From: Verrucomicrobiota bacterium
Lineage (GTDB): Bacteria > Verrucomicrobiota > Kiritimatiellia > RFP12 > UBA1067
Reading direction: 5' to 3'
NCBI GenBank assembly: GCA_023269675.1
Contig: JAHFSX010000021.1
Span: 1 to 64,000 of the forward strand
Length of the DNA stretch: 64,000 nucleotides
Shown here: positions 60,389 to 64,000 of the stretch, one piece after another
Numbering within the stretch: the first letter of the stretch is position 1
Layout: each line of letters begins with the position of its first letter
The notes under the pieces: generated by a model
Databases searched by the model: none
What the model was told of the DNA's origin: nothing
The model's input: only the letters and a program-made list of their open reading frames with translations
Made by a program: the position numbers and the translations under genes

Positions 60389-63300
60389 CTACCGCGCCAC
60401 GACCGTCTCGACGGTCCGGATCAGGACTGGCCCGAACAGGCCCGACGGCAACGGCTGGTCGTCCTTGTACCAGTGGTGCCACGTCGTGAAGGTGAAGCGC
60501 CCCGTCGGGCTCGGCTTGCCGTCCAGCACCCACTGCGGCCACGCCTTCAAATGCTTCCCGTCCCACTCGCGGTCTTCCGGCAGCTGCTCGTCGCCGATCA
60601 GCCGGTTCGGCCACAGGTTCGTGATCTTCACCCGCAGCGTGTTCTTGCCGGTCTTGAGCGCGTCGGTCACGTCCAGCCGGTACGGCGGCTTCCAGAGGAG
60701 GCTCAGCGCCTGGCCGTTGAGCTCCACATCGGCGAAGTTCTTCAGGTCGCCGAGGTCGAGGACGTAGCGCTCGCCCTTCTGCTTCTTCGAATCCCATGCG
60801 AACGTTTTCAGGTACGTGGCGGTACCCGAGAAGTACTTCACGCCGCTGTCCGCGTGGTCGGTCCACGAGATCAGCTTGTCGAGCGTGATCTTGGCGGGCG
60901 CGCCCCAGTTCGGCGGAAAGGTCACATCCCAAGGGCCGGCTATCTCGACCGGCTGCGGGATGTCCGCAACCGTGGCCTTGAGCGTTTTGCCCGCCGCCGT
61001 CGCGATCTCGAACGAACCGGGTTTCCACACTTGGATTTCAAGGGCCCCGTCTGTTTTCAGGGCAAGCTCATAGGCCGGCAGGGGTGTCGACTGCTCGCCC
61101 GTCTCCGGCAGCGTCAGCGTCTGGTGCTCGCCGACACGCACCTCTTTCCGCTGGCTCTTGTAGACGTACTCGACGCGCAGCTCTTTCAAGGTCATATTGG
61201 CCGGGTCGTGTCCGACCAGCGCATTGTCGGCCGCCACGCTCAGCGTGCCGTCCTTGACCAGCCCTGCGAGTTTCGCGGTGACATCGACCGCCTGCTTCAC
61301 CGGCTCAGGCACGTCGTTCACAAGCCCGTACACCGCCTTGACGACCTCGGCGCCCGCAGGCAGCTCGATCGTCTTGTTCTCGCCTACGGTCAGACTCTTC
61401 TTCTCCGCGTTCACCAGGAAATCGATCTTCAACTCCTTCTCGGTGTTCGGAGCCGGGTCGCCCGCGAGGTCGTTGTTCGCCCGGATGCGACGGTTGCCGC
61501 TCTGGACCGACTGTTTCACGAGCGCCGTAATGTCCACACACTCGGGGTCGGCTGCCTCGCCGAACGCTCCGTATTCGGCCTTCACGATGGTCAGCTGCTG
61601 AACCGGCTCTTTGAGCTCGTTCAGGGCTGTGCGCTGGACCGCAACGGCATGGTCTCCGGCCGATGCCTGCCGGAAAACGACGAACACCGAGCCTGCCGGG
61701 CCGAAACGCAGCGGCACCGTCGTGCAGCCGTCCTGCTCCGTGTAGACCGGCGCCTTCTCCATCACGCCGGTGTCCGGATGCCAGAGCTCAGGCACCTTGC
61801 CGCTCACGCGGAACGTGCATTGTTCCTCAACCCCCGCCGTCTTCGCGCTCGCAACGAAATAGAGGTCAGCGCCGTCCGCCACACGATGGATGTAGTTCAG
61901 CCGGGCGCCCTTGTTGGTGCAGGCGAAGTCCGGGCTCACCTTCAACGCGGCCAGCACCTCAGCCGGGGCTTTGTCGACGACGCCCTTGGCCCAGATCGCG
62001 TCCGCCAGCTGCTTGACTTCCGCGTCACACGCCGGGTAACCGCTCAGGCCGGGGGCTTTCTCCGGCTTAGGCCCGACCACCCGCGCGCCGGACTCGACCA
62101 GCTTTCCGATCGTCTTGAGCACGGCGGGCGACATGGTCTTGTCGCTCGGCAGCACCAGCAGGCGGTAGCTCATGCCCGACGGCAGCACGATGCGGCCGTC
62201 CTTCACGGACATCAGGCTCAGCGCGGCCGTGTCGCAGCCGTCATAGTCGTACCCCTGCGGCAAGCCTCCGCCCCGCAGGCTGTTCGGCGCGCTCTCGCCG
62301 CAGTAGAAGCAGACATCCGCGACGAACTGCCCCTCCTGGAGGAGGTACTGGCAGCGGGCCTGATATTTCAGCCACTCCTTGCCCTGCTCCCACCAGGTCA
62401 CGGTGCGCTCGAAATGCGTCCCCCACTGGCCCATGGTCATGCCGGGGAAACGCGCGGGCTGGGTCCACGGCTGGTGCGCGTAGCGGTGATAGATGATGCG
62501 GTTGACGCCGCCGCAGTAAACCGCATCGCCCTGCGCCTTGATCGAATAGGGATCCTTGAGCCATTTGCCCGCCTCGGGCGACGCGGTGAACGATTCCGCA
62601 CCGACATATTTTTTGCCGTACACGTGGGCCACAGACGCCGGCAGTTTCGAGTTGCCGACATTCACGCTCTCGCCGCTGCCCGGCCAAAACTCGCCCATCG
62701 GAATGTCGCAGTAACTGCCGTACTGCAGGTCATCGGAGGGGCAGTTGCCGTAGGGCTCCACGGAGTAGAGCAGCCCGGCGCGGTGCGCCATCTCCTTGAA
62801 CTGTCCCGAATAGTTCTCCGCGAACAGGTCGGCGACCGTACGGCGCAGATCCCACAGGAAGCGCTCGGTCACTTCGGGGCTGTCCACCACGCGCCCGGTG
62901 AACACCGGCAGGAAACGCGTGATGTCATATCCGCGGCGCTTCTGGAACTCCTCTTTGAAATTCTGCGTCCAGTTCTGCGCGCCGACCTCGTAGCTGTCGA
63001 TCAGCACGTTGTTGAGCCCCGACTTCACGTTGCCGGCCAAAGGGCCCAGCTCGGCCAGGACCTTGCCCATGCTGCCGTCCCAATGGGCCTGCGCGGCTTC
63101 CCTGCTCAGCTTGTCGCACTCCAGGCCCGTGCCTTCAGCCGGCGCCGGGTGGTTGCTGCGGCCGTTGGGCGTGTACCCGAGGCGCAGGACCGTCCACTCG
63201 CCCTCCGGCACCTCCCACGCCAACTGCCCATCGGCCGCCATCCTGGAGGTGAGATCCACGAGCTTGTCGCCCTGCACCACCTCTTCCGGTTTCACCGCGG

Positions 63301-64000
63301 CGGCCGTTTCGGCTTTCACGTCGTTCCGGTCAAGGAAGACCTTGCCGGCCAGATTCTCGATGCCGACCTTGGCGGAGAAATCCACCTCGGCGATCGAAAG
63401 TTGCTTCATCTTGGCGCTGGCGCTGGTGAAGAGCACGCGGTAGAACTTCGCTGAAACCGGCGCAAAAGCGAAGGTGCGCAGCTCGTTGCCCTTCTGCATG
63501 GAAAAGCTGTCCACCGTGCGGAACGCCTGTCCGTCGTCGGAGACTTCGATCTTCCCGCCGCATCCCTGCATGCCGGGGCCGGGCGTGACCGCCAGCATGC
63601 GAGCCGCGTACGGCTGCGCGAACTCGAGCTGGATGAACTGCGGCGCCTTCGGTTTCGGCAGGCCCAGCCTCACGGTCGTGCCGTTCTTGCCGTCCGCCGC
63701 CTTGGCCGCGTCCTGCTTTTCGGAGCTGCACGTCACTTTGGGCGCGGCCTCTTGCATCTTGGCCCGCTCGCCCGCCGGCGTGCGGAAGGCCAGCACGGCG
63801 ATGTCGCGGTAAAAATCCAGTTTCATGGGCGGCTGCGCGAGCTTCCCGTCAAACTTGGCCGGCCCCTTGACCTGCGTTTCGCTGGTGACCACCACCTTCA
63901 TGGAGTGCTCGGGCGTGTTCCACGGCCCGCCGCTGCTCGACCAGCCCGCGCAGTTGTGGATGCACAGTTCAAGCCCCAGCCGCTGCGCCTCCTTGGCCGA
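60389..64000 (-). CDS. GH106-type alpha-L-rhamnosidase, N-terminus cut by window edge
   Basis: The frame is open from the window edge, and the first residues (RLGLELCIHNCAGWSSSGGPW) align with the GH106 opening of the neighbouring gene, so about 110 N-terminal residues are missing; 1203 aa are visible. Catalytic-region motifs match: LIDSYEVGAQNWTQNFKEEF, SVEPYGNCPSDDLQYG, VGAESFTASPEAGKWLKDP, WGTHFERTVTWWEQG. Between FVVFR and the C-terminal GPWDVTFPPNWGAP domain it carries an extra ~220 residues holding two copies of a DNAJC11_C-like domain (VDITALVKQSVQSG and VDVTAKLAGLVKDG). The paired genes probably degrade rhamnose-rich polymers. Confidence 0.88.
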   Translation of the reverse strand, partial: SAKEAQRLGLELCIHNCAGWSSSGGPWNTPEHSMKVVVTSETQVKGPAKFDGKLAQPPMKLDFYRDIAVLAFRTPAGERAKMQEAAPKVTCSSEKQDAAKAADGKNGTTVRLGLPKPKAPQFIQLEFAQPYAARMLAVTPGPGMQGCGGKIEVSDDGQAFRTVDSFSMQKGNELRTFAFAPVSAKFYRVLFTSASAKMKQLSIAEVDFSAKVGIENLAGKVFLDRNDVKAETAAAVKPEEVVQGDKLVDLTSRMAADGQLAWEVPEGEWTVLRLGYTPNGRSNHPAPAEGTGLECDKLSREAAQAHWDGSMGKVLAELGPLAGNVKSGLNNVLIDSYEVGAQNWTQNFKEEFQKRRGYDITRFLPVFTGRVVDSPEVTERFLWDLRRTVADLFAENYSGQFKEMAHRAGLLYSVEPYGNCPSDDLQYGSYCDIPMGEFWPGSGESVNVGNSKLPASVAHVYGKKYVGAESFTASPEAGKWLKDPYSIKAQGDAVYCGGVNRIIYHRYAHQPWTQPARFPGMTMGQWGTHFERTVTWWEQGKEWLKYQARCQYLLQEGQFVADVCFYCGESAPNSLRGGGLPQGYDYDGCDTAALSLMSVKDGRIVLPSGMSYRLLVLPSDKTMSPAVLKTIGKLVESGARVVGPKPEKAPGLSGYPACDAEVKQLADAIWAKGVVDKAPAEVLAALKVSPDFACTNKGARLNYIHRVADGADLYFVASAKTAGVEEQCTFRVSGKVPELWHPDTGVMEKAPVYTEQDGCTTVPLRFGPAGSVFVVFRQASAGDHAVAVQRTALNELKEPVQQLTIVKAEYGAFGEAADPECVDITALVKQSVQSGNRRIRANNDLAGDPAPNTEKELKIDFLVNAEKKSLTVGENKTIELPAGAEVVKAVYGLVNDVPEPVKQAVDVTAKLAGLVKDGTLSVAADNALVGHDPANMTLKELRVEYVYKSQRKEVRVGEHQTLTLPETGEQSTPLPAYELALKTDGALEIQVWKPGSFEIATAAGKTLKATVADIPQPVEIAGPWDVTFPPNWGAPAKITLDKLISWTDHADSGVKYFSGTATYLKTFAWDSKKQKGERYVLDLGDLKNFADVELNGQALSLLWKPPYRLDVTDALKTGKNTLRVKITNLWPNRLIGDEQLPEDREWDGKHLKAWPQWVLDGKPSPTGRFTFTTWHHWYKDDQPLPSGLFGPVLIRTVETVVAR

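Noticed and set aside
60368..63454. A 1028-codon plus-strand open frame
   Set aside because: Antisense to the second rhamnosidase, whose frame carries the GH106 motifs.

Overview
The window is high-GC bacterial chromosome with dense, well-spaced genes and no recognisable tRNA, rRNA, CRISPR array, transposase or phage gene. The gene content points to the PVC superphylum, most probably Kiritimatiellota or a close relative: a Gram-negative-type envelope (outer-membrane porin, meso-DAP-type MurE), a Cys-type sulfatase, four Tat-exported Gfo/Idh/MocA proteins, GH29, GH106 and GH141-like polysaccharide enzymes, an autotransporter-associated beta-strand repeat protein, and a XylR-like regulator. The phylum is inferred from this content; no marker gene was compared.

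Region 1 (1-8826, minus strand) is a division and cell-wall (dcw) cluster read right to left: mraZ, rsmH, an ftsL-like gene, ftsI, murE, murF, murD, then a LysM lipoprotein cut by the window edge. mraY is missing from its usual place, because murF and murD overlap. Region 2 (9245-19082) holds adenine deaminase, an MprF-type phospholipid aminoacyltransferase, a large beta-solenoid surface protein, a radical SAM protein and a caspase-like protein whose catalytic Cys is replaced by Arg.

Region 3 (19418-31134) holds an SGNH esterase with a Tat-exported oxidoreductase, CorA, an alpha/beta esterase, a sulfatase translationally coupled to a GT-C glycosyltransferase, and a divergent methyltransferase-GT2-WecE operon. 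The last two groups together look like a lipid-linked amino-sugar decoration pathway. Region 4 (31411-46293, minus strand) is a long same-strand run: BNR propeller, SGNH hydrolase, two small proteins (one zinc ribbon with an exact 10-residue QF repeat), a HEAT protein, three Tat-exported oxidoreductases, an RNA-processing trio (BaiN-type flavoprotein, RNase PH, NYN/PIN), GH29 fucosidase and a DcaP-like porin.

Region 5 (46646-64000) holds a GH141-like beta-helix enzyme with its XylR-type regulator, a sugar-porter MFS, a thioesterase, a thioredoxin-fold protein with a DUF4432 epimerase-like protein, YgiQ, and two GH106-type rhamnosidases, the second cut by the window edge. Regions 3 to 5 read as equipment for degrading fucose- and rhamnose-rich sulfated polysaccharides: extracellular enzymes, porin and MFS import, epimerase and sugar-sensing regulation.

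Gaps between genes, and even two places inside genes, carry repeat elements: perfect hairpins in a REP-like family, short tandem arrays with 6, 7, 16 or 21 bp periods, and one 180-bp multi-hairpin element bounded by inverted repeats.
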